64,000 nucleotides of DNA, taken from Lophium mytilinum. Its lineage: Eukaryota; Ascomycota; Dothideomycetes; Mytilinidiales; Mytilinidiaceae. Position numbers and translations under genes: made by a program. This document shows positions 40,506-52,244 of the stretch, piece by piece. Position 1 is the first letter of the stretch, and each line of letters begins with the position of its first letter. The stretch spans positions 62,001 through 126,000 of the forward strand of contig MU004183.1 of assembly GCA_010093605.1 (NCBI GenBank). Reading direction: 5' to 3'. The notes below the pieces were generated by a model that saw only the letters and a list, made by a program, of their open reading frames with translations, made no database searches and was not told the origin of the DNA.

Positions 40506-42198
40506 GATTGCTAGCGCTATCCGATCACCTCGGAGTTGAAGTTGGTGGTTGAGGTAGGTTGTAGAGAGTGTAATCGAGAGGTTGTTGGTGGTCGAAGGAG
40601 CAGAAGTGAGATCTCGACTTAGACCGCCAAGGCCGAAGACCTCACTTCACTTCTAACAGACAAGGCAATCGTGTCTGGGAGCATAAGCCTTGACCGTCAT
40701 AAGTAAATGCCTACCAGATGAGACGCTAGATTTTCGCTCCCATAAATCGGTAGAAAAGCCGCGGAGATGCAAATGAACGGATAGCTTCCCAACAACAATA
40801 ATTCCCCTGCGGTACCTTGGTAGAAGCTCGTGCACTCACCTCTACGATTGCTTGAAGTACCCCTAAATGTCTCAAAAGTATGTCCAGTTATAAGTCGTAA
40901 CACGTTGGAATCTTGGGGTCGGTAGCGCAGTGGTGCGGTTGCTTACGCAGTCTTCAAGGTGCGTCTGTTATGATATCAGATCCAGGGTCTGACCTGAATT
41001 AAGACTTTGTCTTCTTGTAAGTATCCAACTCCTCCAATACTAACAAAGCAGCATATAGATGCAGGCTGTTTAGCGATCCGGTCATAGATTGCGACGTTAT
41101 AGAATGTTGCGCAGGCTAGCTGGACGACTAGGTGTTCTGCCATTCTAGAGTTAGTGATGCTGGCTACGCTGGGAGCTGACTCTCTATTAGCTGAGGGGGG
41201 GAATGCCTCAAGACAAGAGGCAAAGAAGCTCGTCTCATTGCTGCTCGTGGGCCAACATGCCAAGCTCGAGGTCCGTCTTTCGATGGAAATTTGATGGGAA
41301 ATTGAAGAACGGCCATCGGGGACATTCAATTGATAAGAGCAGAAGATGGTAAGAAACGTGAAGTTGAAAAGATGGAAGCATGAACATATACACACACATT
41401 CCGTCAGGCACCCAGCAAGAACTGCCGGCGCATTCTACCCAGTCCAAAGTGCTATCGAACGATGAAGAAATTGTGGTGTACTTGCTATGATGGTGGTGCT
41501 TCGAGGTTTTGAGAGAAAGCAGGCGATTGAGCAAACCACTATTCCCAGAGTCACTTATTAGCTGTTGAATTCAAAATTCGGTCTAGCCAGTGTTCCTTCG
41601 AAATGTAATCAGAAGCTGTATTCCTCAAGGTGATTACCTATCCCTAGCAGAGAGAGTCACGCGACAAGCCCAGTGCTGCAGGTGGTGAAGGTTTGCCGGC
41701 CGGGGCGCCGAACCTCAACAACAAAAGCACGCATCCCAAGGCATACCACCTTCCCTACTCGAGAGACCAGCGAGCGCATTGCCGAGCTTAACGGGCCATG
41801 AATCGGCTCTCAATCCCACTATAAATGGCCTCCGGACGTCGTGTCTGCGGTTCGGACTTCGTGCCCAATGGCTCTTTGAAAGCTGGTCCATCCTCATTCC
41901 CATCTCTACCGCGCAAATCTGATACCTCCTGTTTCCCGCACCCGTCACACCCGCGGATCTCCACCGCTTCTTTAAAGGAGTCAGGCCGGGCGAATGGAGC
42001 AGTCAGCACAAAGGATCCGGACTCTTGTGCTGCAACCGTGAGAAGGAGTTGGGACTACGACTGAGGAGTGCAATTGGACGCGTATCTAAATCCACGTATG
42101 CGACAAACGGGATAACTACTCGATATCAAACAGCTTCCTGCTTCAACCCCTCCTTTACGACCTCCTCTACCTCTACTCTCGCCCAGAATCAATTCACT
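40506..42198. other. Divergent spacer between array II and pantothenate kinase
   Basis: About 1.7 kb, marking the edge between the accessory and conserved halves. The proximal parts are the two promoters. Frames at 40976-41534 and 41825-42064 lack family features. A TAGCGCAGTGGT stretch near 40922 resembles a tRNA D-arm, but no cloverleaf follows. Confidence 0.5.
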
Positions 42199-43937
42199 AT
42201 GCCGCCAGACCTCACCCTCTCCTCCGCGCCCCCCGCGTTCTCCACCGTCTCCGCCCCTCCCACCTCCGCCGCAGAAGCCTTCCCGACCTCCCACGAGCAG
42301 CCACCATCACAAGCACAGCAAAACGAAGCTTACCGAAACCATAAGCGCCGCACGACTCAGCCTGAGCTTGTCGACGCGATCAGCCACCCCGGCGATGTGC
42401 GGATCAATGTGCAAGGCGCGTTCATTGTGGACGAGGAGAATGGGAGCACCACCCCCTCGAGCGAGCCGAGTAGCGACACGAGTATGAGCTTGAAGGAGCT
42501 GGAGGATGGAGGATATGAGCACGATGGGAAGGATATCCGGTTACCAAATCATACGCAGGGGGTCAGCCATATTGCTGTTGATGTGAGTAGCCAGCCTTCT
42601 TCGCGGTTCGGGGGTGAGGTTGCACGCGAGCTGCACATTGGGATCACGGAGAGAATCATATGCCGTTAATGGAGCTGATGTGGTGTAAATAGATTGGAGG
42701 CTCCCTAGCCAAACTGGTCTACTTCACGCGCGAACACTCGTCCTCGGAAATCGGTGGCCGGCTCAACTTCGTCAAGTTCGAGACGGATAAAATAGACACC
42801 TGCATTGAGTTTATGCGGCACCTGCAGGCGGAGCACCAGACGCAGAATGGCTCGAAACCGAAAGATTTATGTGTAATGGCGACAGGTGGTGGTGCATTCA
42901 AGTACTACGACAAGATACGGGAGGCGTTGAAGGTAGAGGTGCTGCGTGAAGACGAGATGGAGTGTTTAATAATAGGTACGTCCTCACATCCCTCAATTCC
43001 CAGAAGCCCCTATTATGCTAGAAGGTCACAATTGGGAAGCATTTCAAAATTCCCGCTAACTCCCTACTCCCCAGGCCTCGACTTCTTCATCACCGAAATC
43101 CCCTCCGAAGTCTTCACCTACTCCGAAGCGAACCCCATGTCCTTCGTCGCCTCGCCTCCCTCCAAAACAATCTACCCCTACCTCCTCGTCAACATCGGCT
43201 CCGGCGTCTCCATGATCAAAGTCTCGGGCCCGCGCCAATACACCCGCATCGGCGGCACCTCCCTCGGCGGCGGCACGCTGTGGGGCCTCCTCTCCCTGCT
43301 AACCGGCGCCCGCAACTTCGACGACATGCTCAAGCTCGCCGAAAAAGGCGACAACACGGCCGTCGACATGCTCGTCGGCGACATCTACGGCATGGACTAC
43401 AACAAAATCGGCCTCAAGAGCACCGCCATCGCCAGCTCGTTCGGGAAAGTGTATAAAATGAAGCGCGCGGCGGAGCGGGAGGCTGAAGACCACGGCGGAC
43501 TGGCGAATGGGGATCACGAACACCCATCTGCTTCCTCGCCTCTAGACCCCACCTCCGCGGACCCCATCACAGCTGGGAACACGAAGTTCAAGCCGGAAGA
43601 TATCTCCCGCTCGCTGCTGTACGCGGTGTCGAATAATATCGGGCAGATCGCGTATCTGCACGCTTCGGCGCATAATCTTGAGCATATTTACTTCGGCGGC
43701 AGTTTCATAGGCGGCCATTACCAGACCATGAACACGCTGAGCTACGCGATCAAGTTCTGGAGTAAAGGCGAGAAGAAGGCGTATTTCCTACGGCACGAGG
43801 GATATCTAGGCGCGGTTGGCGCGTTTTTGAAGAGGCAGCCGCGGAATTGGGGAAGGAGGGGGAGCATGGACGGAGGTCCGCTGCCTGGAGAGGGGTTTGA
43901 TGGGAGGGATGGGAATGGGCCCGTAGGGGGAAGATGA
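42199..43937 (+). CDS. CAB1: Pantothenate kinase (eukaryotic type II)
   Basis: Three exons, 42199-42582, 42693-42975 and 43076-1 (43075)-43937, giving 509 residues. The enzyme phosphorylates pantothenate with ATP, the first and controlling step of coenzyme A synthesis, in the cytosol. The first intron (donor GTGAGT) splits the hallmark VD-IGGSLAKLVYF at 127-138; the second (donor GTACGT) splits ECLIIG-LDFFITE. Other family motifs are ATGGGAFKYY, LVNIGSGVSMIKV, GGTSLGGGTLWGLL, GMDYNKIGL and YFGGSFIGGH. The first 120 residues are a poorly conserved Pro/Ser-rich extension, and a Ser/Pro-rich insert of about 30 residues interrupts the C-terminal part; both are common in fungal enzymes. It opens the conserved half of the window. 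Confidence 0.93.
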
Positions 43938-44304
43938 GGGACGGACGAGAGATGCTGGGTCTTGTTTTCGTTCTTGATACCTAGAAGCGGGATTGGTGGA
44001 GTTTAGGATTCTCGAGGCGGGTGGTTTGATTTCTAAAAGCGGTTGGGATGTGGGAGGAATCCTCATCTGAGATAAAATATACAATCCCTAATCTGTGAAC
44101 TCTCGGCGTAATTGATCATCGGGACTCCATCTCTCATAACCTCGAAACATCACACGCACTTCCATACTCCGTTCATAAACCTGCAGCATTCATATCTGCC
44201 CTTCATCGTTCCTATCCTACAAAACCCAAGACCAAGAATGGTGTCGCCAATTTCAATATCTCCTCAACCCACAAACATCAAATCGCCAACCCTCTCAGAA
44301 CCCC
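43938..44304. other. Convergent spacer between pantothenate kinase and NUP159
   Basis: Both flanking genes end here. It holds the two 3' untranslated regions; no other feature is visible. Confidence 0.5.
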
Positions 44305-47300
44305 CTACGCACCCACCTGCGTAACCTTCGTCCCCCTCTCCTGCACCGCCCTTGCCAAAAACTCCCCCAACTTCCGCCTCGTCGCCTTCTTCTCCACAAA
44401 CACCCTAACCGCCTCCCTACTAACCCCCTCCTTCCCGCCCTTTTGCGGCGTCCCATCCGGCGTATCAAACAACCCATACCGCCCCGTCGTCGTGCTCTCC
44501 CGCAAACTCCCCCTCAATACCACCGCTCCCGCGCGACTACTCCGCGGCGGCGTCGAAAACGGACTCCCCTCCCTCTCCCCCCTGCCCCTCGTCGAGGCCC
44601 TAAGACTCGCGCGCTCCTTGATATTGAGCTTGCGGACCGCGTTCTCAAGCATATCGATATCAACGCTCTTCTTCGACACCATCGCCGTCATCTTCTCAAT
44701 CGTGCGCGTGACGGCTTCAACAGTCGGCACCTGCGTCCTTGCGCCCCTGCCACCCTTACCCGCACCCGCGAGCTTCGCGCGGAGCAGCACGACGTCCTCT
44801 TCAGCGGTCGCGAGACGCTTCAGCAGAGCCGCGAACGAGTCTCGGAGCTCCTGCTGCATCTTCGCGACGTCCGCGGAGAGCGGTTGCAGGCGCAGCCGCT
44901 CTACGGACGCAGGGTCGTTGCGGGCCTGGATCTGTAGTTTGACGTCCGCGACTCTAGTGCGGAGTTTATGGACGTCTTGAGACAAGCCCGCGAGCTGGAG
45001 GAGTTTATCATGGACATGGGTTAACCGCCCATCGGCGAGTGTCTTGCCCATCTCCGTCTCGAGCACCACCAGCTGCTCGATTTCCGCGAGGCACCAAGCG
45101 GAATCCCAGTCGCCGTCTTCGCCCTCGTCGAGCGCCGTGTCGAGGTCGTCACGCGTGATTGCGTCGCCGCGGCTGGACTCGTCGTGGAATTTCACGAAGG
45201 AGGCCAGCGAGCGCGCGTTGAGGCCGAGCGTGTCGATCATGCTGTTGATGTCGCGGTAGACGGTTTCGATCTGTGCGGGCACGCCGGTTTTGGTTTCGGA
45301 GCCGCCGGTGTAGTTCTGGTGCGCGACGAAGGGGTCTAAGCGCCGGCTGGGGATGAGTTCGGCCTTGAGCTCTTGGCGAATGCGATCGTTCTCATCGTCG
45401 GAGAGGTCGGATACTTCGGGCGCTGGGGCAGGTGGTTGAGGCGGTGGCTGGGCTGCTGGCACAGCGAACGGGCTCGCTGTCCTGGAAGCCTTTTGGTGTT
45501 GACCAAGTACCGACGCAGATGCGGATCGCTGGGGGCTTGGTGAGCGTAGGGAGTCCTGCGGTCGGTTTGGAGGGAATAGTGCTGGGCCCTTTTGGGTGGT
45601 GAAAGGGTTACCGGCTGGAGTCGAGGACTGTTGGAAGAGGTTTCGAACCGGAGATCGCGACGGGCTCCTGGACTGATTCCGAGATCTAGAAGAGGTTCCG
45701 GATTTGACTGGAGGGGTAGGAGCTTGAGGTGGGATTTGAGGCGATTGGCCTAATCCGGAGTGACCGAACGACCATGTCGGCTTCTGTGCTAGCAGTCGAG
45801 GCTTGTTGGATTCCGGCTCTTCTTCTGACTCTTCATGTTCCTCGACCGAAATGTTTCCCTCGCTTCCCCGACTCGATGACTCAGGCGAGGAAATTGGTGA
45901 CGAGTCCGGAGCTTCAACCTGGACCGGTGGACTTCCCGCTATTGGAGGCAAGTCATCATTACTGGTCTCCTTTGGCTTGAATGTCATGGGATCTGGAGGA
46001 AGGGGAGCATCTTCGCCACCTGGAGACTCTGGCGGAGACGGGGCTGCAGGTGTCTGCGCTGGCTTCGGCGGCTCCTTTGCCGGTGTATGAGATGGAGTAG
46101 TCGATGGGCCACCAAAAAGGGACGGTCGGTTGATGGACTGGAATGACGGTTGAGCCGCCGGTGTCGTGGAAGCCTCGCCGGCTCTGGGTGGACTCAACTC
46201 CTCCCCTTTGACCGGCGTAGCAGGCTCCTTCGGCTTGCTGTCCACACCACTCAAGAAGCTGCCACCAAAGAGAGACGATGAAGATGGCTGCCGGGGTTTG
46301 GGGAGATCATCCTGAGCTGATCCATCGCCTTTGAAACTAGAATCGAGCTTGAAACCGCCAGTAGCGAATAGGCCTTTCGGTTGTTCTGTGGGAGGTACTT
46401 GCGGAGTAGGGGTAGCTTCGTCGCGCTCCCGGTTTTGCGCGTCGTCCGAATCTCCCAAACTAGACACATTTGTGGAGGCGAAAGAAGAAGTCTGAGCTCC
46501 TCCAAATAGCGACGGCGGTTGTGCTGGAGTCTGAGCCCACGACGATGGAGTTGCTCCGCCTCCAAAGCTAGATCCAATAGTTACGGTTGACCCAAAGCTG
46601 TCCTTCGTGGTGCCAGTGAAGCTAGTCGGTTCAGGTTTTTGACCGAACAACGATCCTGGCTTTGATTGTCCCAAAGCACCAAACCCGGAGACCGGGGCGT
46701 TACCTGCAGCCGCAAATGGAGATTGAGATGGAGTGTTCGATGCCAATTTTCCAAAGCCAGAGGCTGCTCCGCCAAAGCTTGCGAACCCCCCTCCAGGCGC
46801 ATCGGTCTTTTTTGGAGTTGTTGCCTGTGCGGCCCATGGCGAGGCGCGATTTCCAATGCCTCCAGTAGAGCCAAATGCTGGAGTAGCGGTAGAGCCAAAT
46901 GCTAGCGTAGAGGGAGTGCCAAAGGCTGGAGTGGTAACGGAGCTAAAGGATGACTTTCCGAAACCCGCGGCAGCAGGGGCGCCGAGTGGTGTTGAAGATG
47001 GGAATGCTGATTGTCCAAACTTAGCTCCGCCTGAAGGAGTTCCGAATCCACCAGCACCAAAAGCAGGTGTCGCCGGTTTTGCGAATCCTCCACCGACTGC
47101 TCCGAACATGGATGGTTGGGGTAGGGGCTTTGGCGCTTCCTCGGCTGGCTTTGTAGGTGTTGCTGCTGAAATAGTAGCGGGCGTAGCACTGCTCGCGGCA
47201 ATGAGGCCAGGATATGCAGTACCCGCTTTGATGGAATCGTTGTAGACAATCCACCAAGCGCACAGTACACCCTCGTGGTTCAGAAGCATGAATGCAGGCA

Positions 47301-48656
47301 GAGGAGTGGATGAACGGTCGATCTCTTCTTCCTTAGGAATAGGTCCAAGAACTACATCGGTGGCCGAGAGGTCTAACGCTACGCCAATGACTGAGGAATC
47401 AGACAGATTTCCACTCTTAGCGTCGTCGGAGAAGATTTCAGGGGGTACCATTGCCCGTCGCGAATCTTCCAAGTTTGTGGCAGCATAAACATTGACAGCA
47501 CCACCCGGCGCCAAGGGTTTCGATGACTTGGTCAACGTGCCGACATCAGTGCTGTCAGTAGAAATGAGAATTAGGAGATCATCAAGCTCGTCCCATCTTC
47601 GTAGTCGAGTGAGAAAGTAATGGTATGGATATCCGCGTTTGCCCTCGAGTACAGGAAAGCAGGGCTCGTCGCCGATCTTCGAGAAGCTGAAGTTCGCTCG
47701 ACCTTTGTCCGTGGTTATGATGTGGTGAGAAGGCGAGTCTATTTCCTCCGGCCTCTGTGTGGGACAGTGGGTGACGAAGAACGTATCGTTGTCGAGCCAA
47801 TAAATAGAAGCAACTGTGAAACATTAGCTAGGTTCAGACTTGTCGAGTGAAGAGATACTTACCATGTTGATCGGCACCTATTTCAGGAGGTCTCGGAATC
47901 TGTGCCACGATAGATCCATCCTGCTTGATCTGTACAGCCGTCCCATCTCCTAGGCCTGCAACAAGCTGTTTGCCCCTAGCACTCCACGAGATGGAGCTCA
48001 CATTGCGATGCAGTACAGTGTCTCCTGTCGGTCCTTGAACTAGTTTCTGCTCCTTCAAATGCGCCAGCAGCAGAGAGCCATCGGTAAGAACGATCGAGAA
48101 CAGATCTTCGACTTCTGGCGCTGGATTTGGTATCAGAGCTCGGACCGATGTGCCGTTTGTCGGGATTTGGAATGCAGGCTGCGGGTTGGGTTCCTGAAGC
48201 TTTGAAACCTCGTAGACAGCCAGTCCTCCGCCTTGCTCAGCGGACACGACCAAGAAGCTCTCGTTGCTTGAGAAGGCGATTTGGGATAGGCGTGGGAGCG
48301 GAATCGTGACTTGGGGAGTGAAGGCCTTCACGCCAGCCGCGTCCTTCACGTCTTCTCCATTGCCAGTGAGCGTGTCGCGCACAGATTTTGTGGTAGCTAT
48401 AACAAGCACGTCTGGGCCAGCTCCGGCGAGTATACCGGTTCTGGATGCGACACTGAAGAGGGACGAGGTAGGAGGAGGCAGGCTATTCTCTGGCCAAGGT
48501 GTAGGGAGGAGTTTGAGCTTCTTGTCGCCTTTCAGGCCAGCGAATCCAAGTGTCTGCGATCAGATGTTAGCAAAGCTTCAACGCCTGCGAGGAATAAAGT
48601 ACCTCTATATCGTCTAGTCTCTCAAGCTCAGGTCCCAACTGAACCTGCGCACTCAT
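44305..48656 (-). CDS. NUP159: Nucleoporin Nup159 (Nup214 orthologue)
   Basis: Three exons, 48603-48656, 47863-48553 and 44305-47813, giving 1417 residues. Nup159 sits on the cytoplasmic face of the nuclear pore. Its propeller docks the helicase Dbp5 for mRNA release, and its tail anchors it in the Nup82 complex. Residues 1 to about 400 read as the N-terminal beta-propeller (FSSNESFLVVSAEQGGGLAVYEV, SISWSARGKQLVAGLGDG). Residues about 470-820 are an FG-repeat region (PAFGAGGFG, SLFGQ, FGSTG). Acidic Pro/Ser-rich spacers follow. The last 350 residues are helical coiled coil (IEQLVVLETEMGKTL, KMQQELRDSFAALL) with a basic tail. Intron donors are GTACTT and GTAAGT. Identification rests on architecture and recalled family features, not on a search. 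Confidence 0.85.
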
Positions 48657-49126
48657 GTTTGCGAATGCTATAGTTGCTTGTAGATATTCTGGGCGAACCT
48701 CACGCGACGACGTCCTTCTGGTCAGTGGACGCGGGTTGTCGACATGCGCGATGGGGGAGTGGCTGGAGGAGGAAAAAGAGCGTGTCGGTCCGCGGGGCGG
48801 GCTCTGGCGGAAGAGCTGGAAGCTTTTATTGAAAATGGTTGGGCTTTTGGGCAGCCTGCGCTCTGGTGAATGAGAGCGTCAGGTCCTAATAGTAGGCGTG
48901 GGTATTCGTGGTGTTCGCAATTGTTTGTTCTGGGGTTGTTCTTCTAAGTCACGTGGACCTAAGAGCTCAAGGCATCTCAGCAACGTCAACCTCACTTGAA
49001 ATCACATCAACCCAGCTTCTACCTCTCCGCCATCCACATACTCCCTCTCGAAGCCCTCGATTCCTACTGAAGATTGGAAAGAGTCTTCATCGACCTTTTC
49101 AACAGCACCCCGCCATCACCGCAGCC
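48657..49126. other. Divergent promoter region between NUP159 and PUP1
   Basis: 470 bases shared by two divergent starts. The part before 49127 has a C/T- and CA-rich leader. No TATA box is evident on either side. Confidence 0.5.
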
Positions 49127-50037
49127 ATGCCCGGCTTCGACTTCTCCAACCACAACCGCAATGCTGCTCTCCACGCCCAAGGCGTCCCCCTCCCCAAAGC
49201 CACGAGCACCGGTACCACAATCGTCGGCTGCATATACGATGGAGGAGTGGTCATCGCCGCCGACACACGAGCAACAAGCGGTCCCATCGTAGCAGACAAG
49301 GTCCGTCAACCCCAGCCTCAACCTCCCCTCCCACCCATCCCAAACACCTACGAACCCATACTCACAATCCCACCATCTAGAACTGCGAAAAACTCCACTA
49401 CATCGCCCCCCAAATCTGGTGCGCGGGCGCCGGCACCGCCGCCGACACCGATTTCACGACCGCCATCATCTCCTCCAACCTCGAGCTGCACGCGCTCTCC
49501 ACGGGCCGCAAACCGCGCGTCGTAACCTGCATGACGATGCTGAAGCAGCACCTCTTCCGCTACCAAGGCCACATCGGCGCCTACCTCGTCGTGGCCGGCG
49601 TCGACCCCACAGGCGCGCACCTCTTCACCGTGCACGCGCACGGCTCGACCGACAAGCTGCCCTACGTGACCATGGGCTCTGGGTCCCTCGCCGCGATGTC
49701 GATGTTCGAGACGCAGTGGAAGAAAGCGTTGACCAAGGACGAGGCGGTGAAGCTGTGCGCGGACGCGATCCAGGCGGGTATCTTCAACGATTTGGGCTCT
49801 GGGAGCAATGTGGATGTGTGTGTGATTACGGCGGAGAAGACGACGCTGATGAGGAATTATATCACGCCGAATGTGCGGGAGAGCAAGGCGCGGAATTATC
49901 GGTTCAAGAGGGGCACGACGGCTGTGTTGAATGAGAAGGTGATTACGAGGGAGGAGATTAGTAAGTATGTCACTGTGCATGAGTTGGATGAGCAGAGTGT
50001 GGCCGGGGTTGCGGAGGTCATGGATGTGGATTCGTAG
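49127..50037 (+). CDS. PUP1: Proteasome core subunit beta-2 (Pup1), trypsin-like
   Basis: Two exons, 49127-49300 and 49381-50037, giving 276 residues. This is the catalytic beta-2 subunit of the 20S proteasome, which cleaves after basic residues. A 29-residue propeptide ends ATSTG, and autocatalysis would expose Thr30 of TTIVG. The other catalytic residues are in place: Asp46 ([10 protein letters not shown], mature Asp17) and Lys62 ([10 protein letters not shown], mature Lys33). The pocket motif [11 protein letters not shown] and the loop [13 protein letters not shown] are intact. The long C-terminal arm ([13 protein letters not shown]) that wraps the neighbouring subunit is typical of beta-2. 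The intron donor is GTCCGT, weaker than usual, but the protein context ADK-NCEKLHY fixes it. Confidence 0.96.
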
Positions 50038-50337
50038 GCGATTGAGAAGGCCTCGAAGTAACAGCGAGGAGAGCAGTATACATTGGGCATTCAGGCGACG
50101 ATCATGCATTCAGTCCATCCAGTGGTGGAAGAGCAGGTCAACAGTTCATAGATATTGCAATCATGGATGCTCGAAGCATGTAGCCCAATGCTATGCAACA
50201 TAGCTGCGTGCTACAAAGCCGAAGGAAATGAAACGACTTCTTTTCCACTATCCTTTACCTGTCCACTACGCCAAACCGAGGAGTCGAGTCCAGGCCCTTT
50301 TGAGCCTGCAATAGTTAAGACGAATCCCGAATGCCAA
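50038..50337. other. Convergent spacer between PUP1 and ARP4
   Basis: 300 bases between two gene ends; no separate feature seen. Confidence 0.5.
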
Positions 50338-51966
50338 TCATTTAATCCTTTTGTCGATGATACTAGGCCCATGTTCCTCATACTCTTTTTTCGAGATCCA
50401 CAATTGGTGGAAGCTGCCCAAACTCGCCAAGATACTCCCACCAATCCACGCAGCATACTTGCGTTCGATCGTGTTACCTGGCGCAATGAGCCTAATCCTT
50501 GGAGCAGGGAACATCTGCGACAGCTCGGCGTTGATGCGATCCATGATTCGGTAAGTGAGCGACGCGCCGCCAGTGATGATGACGTTGCCTAGGATGATGG
50601 GCCGGAGATCCACATCGATGTGGTGGATGGCGGCTTGGACCATGCGGGGGATTGTCTGTTCGTCTTTAGGACGGGGGTTGTCGGGGTCCTATTTGACATT
50701 AGCACCAGTCTCACAAAAAGTATTGTATAGGTAGAGGGAGGCACTCACGTGTAACGCCGACGAAGCATCAAACAGGCCCTCAGCGACCTTGAACCTCTCC
50801 GCGCTGAAGAGCTGGTTGTACCCGTCTGGCATCTCGAACGGCCGGCCCGGCGCATTCTTGAGCGACTCCTCGGTTCCAGGCACGCTGAGGCGATTGGGTC
50901 CGGTCCATGTCTCTACAACCGACTCCTTGAACTCGGTCAAAACGCGCTCTTCCTCGAATCTGCGGAAGGAGGCGGTTGGGGGGACCTCGAATTTCTTATA
51001 GATAGCTTGAGCAGGGGCGCCAGCGTCGACAGGCGATTTTGAGGCGACCATAAAGTGCGGCGTTAGAGGGACTGGAGGTTGCGATTGCGCAAAGATGAGG
51101 CGGAGCTGGTTCGACATGTAGTTACCAGCCAGTGGAGATTTCTGGACACCTGAAGCTTTGTTAGACCTACAAGTCTATAGCTGGTGGGATGCCATACCTT
51201 TCTTGAGCACCAACCCATCCACAATGGGCGTGACCGTCGTCGTCGAAGCTCCAATATCAATGACGATGCCTGAAGCCTTTCCCGACGCAAATCTACCGCA
51301 AATATCAGTATACCACCTCTAGTTTCCAATGATGATTCGCACCTACGCGGCCAGTACCCCAGTCTTCCCCAGATAGAACGCCGGAGTCCCCCAGTCCTCC
51401 ATGGCAATCTCAATATACTTCTCCCGCGCCTTCGCCGAGCTCAAGCCCGGTTCCGTCATGAGCAGCGGGCTCTCCGCCAGCGGCTTCTCTGCATCATCCA
51501 GCCCATCCATATCCACATCCATCTGCCCGTTCCCCTCACCATTCGTGCCGTCGTTCAGCCCGTTCTTGGTGGGATCGGTGGGCCGCTGCCCCGTCAAGCG
51601 CGACGTGATCGCATACTCCCACAGCTTCGTCGCCGTGTCCCAGTCCTCGACTATGCCGTCCGAGCTCCACGGGTTCTTGATCTCGAGGTTCGGGAGCGGG
51701 TTGTGGATTGAGTTCTCGCCGAAGAGGTATTGGGATGAGCCTGAGGCGGTGGGCGCGATGCCGTAGTAGCTGGGGATGACAGATTTTGGAATGTCTTCGC
51801 CAGCGAAGCCAGCGCGAGTGGAGGAGTAGCCTGGGTCGAGGACGATCGCGGAGATTTCGTCTATCGCATGGTTAGTGGGACAGTTTGATTATAGGCAGGG
51901 TGTGGTGGGTGGCCTACCTCCAGCGTACTCGTTCGTGTTCGGTGCGGTGGCCGAGCTGGGATTCAT
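50338..51966 (-). CDS. ARP4: Actin-related protein 4 (Arp4), chromatin-remodelling subunit
   Basis: Five exons: 51918-51966, 51347-51860, 51198-51292, 50749-51149 and 50338-50688, giving 469 residues with every junction in frame. Arp4 is a nuclear actin-fold subunit of the NuA4 acetyltransferase and of the INO80 and SWR1 remodelers. The N-terminus has [17 protein letters not shown] then TRAGFAGED, diagnostic of Arp4 rather than actin. The second ATP-site motif is [16 protein letters not shown], and the C-terminal hinge region is [17 protein letters not shown] then [19 protein letters not shown]. An acidic low-complexity insert ([14 protein letters not shown], about residues 105-125) is typical of the fungal protein. 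Donors are GTAGGC, GTAGGT, GTATGG and GTGAGT. Confidence 0.94.
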
Positions 51967-52244
51967 CGTGGCCGTCGCGGAGAAGCGCGGGGGGTTTGGC
52001 TAGATCGATGAAGGATCCAGGGGTTCAATTGACGCGTAGAGCGCCTTCTTCTCGTGTTTTGCGATTGGCGTGGGCGGAGTGGTTGCGGAGATGGTGGAGG
52101 GCCATGTGAAATCGCCGACTTCAACAGGCTGGTCAGACGACGTCGTGTTTCTCTCCTTTTCCACTCCGCGCCCCTCTTGAGGCTCCACCACACTCCCTGA
52201 CGCTCCAACTGATGTGCTGACATGTTCAGAGGACACACGAAATC
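51967..52244. promoter_or_regulatory. Short divergent promoter between ARP4 and GUP1
   Basis: Only 278 bases separate the two divergent ATGs, so both promoters must overlap here. I see no TATA box and no named factor site I would defend. Confidence 0.5.

Noticed and set aside
40919-40995. Possible tRNA (TAGCGCAGTGGT resembles a D-arm)
   Set aside because: No acceptor stem pairing and no GGTTCRA T-arm at the right distance.
44443-44980. Plus-strand frames over the NUP159 C-terminus
   Set aside because: Arg/Ser-rich antisense shadows; the minus frame is a continuous coiled coil.
49348-50109. 253-codon minus frame opposite PUP1
   Set aside because: Arg/His/Leu-rich antisense shadow of a high-GC coding exon.
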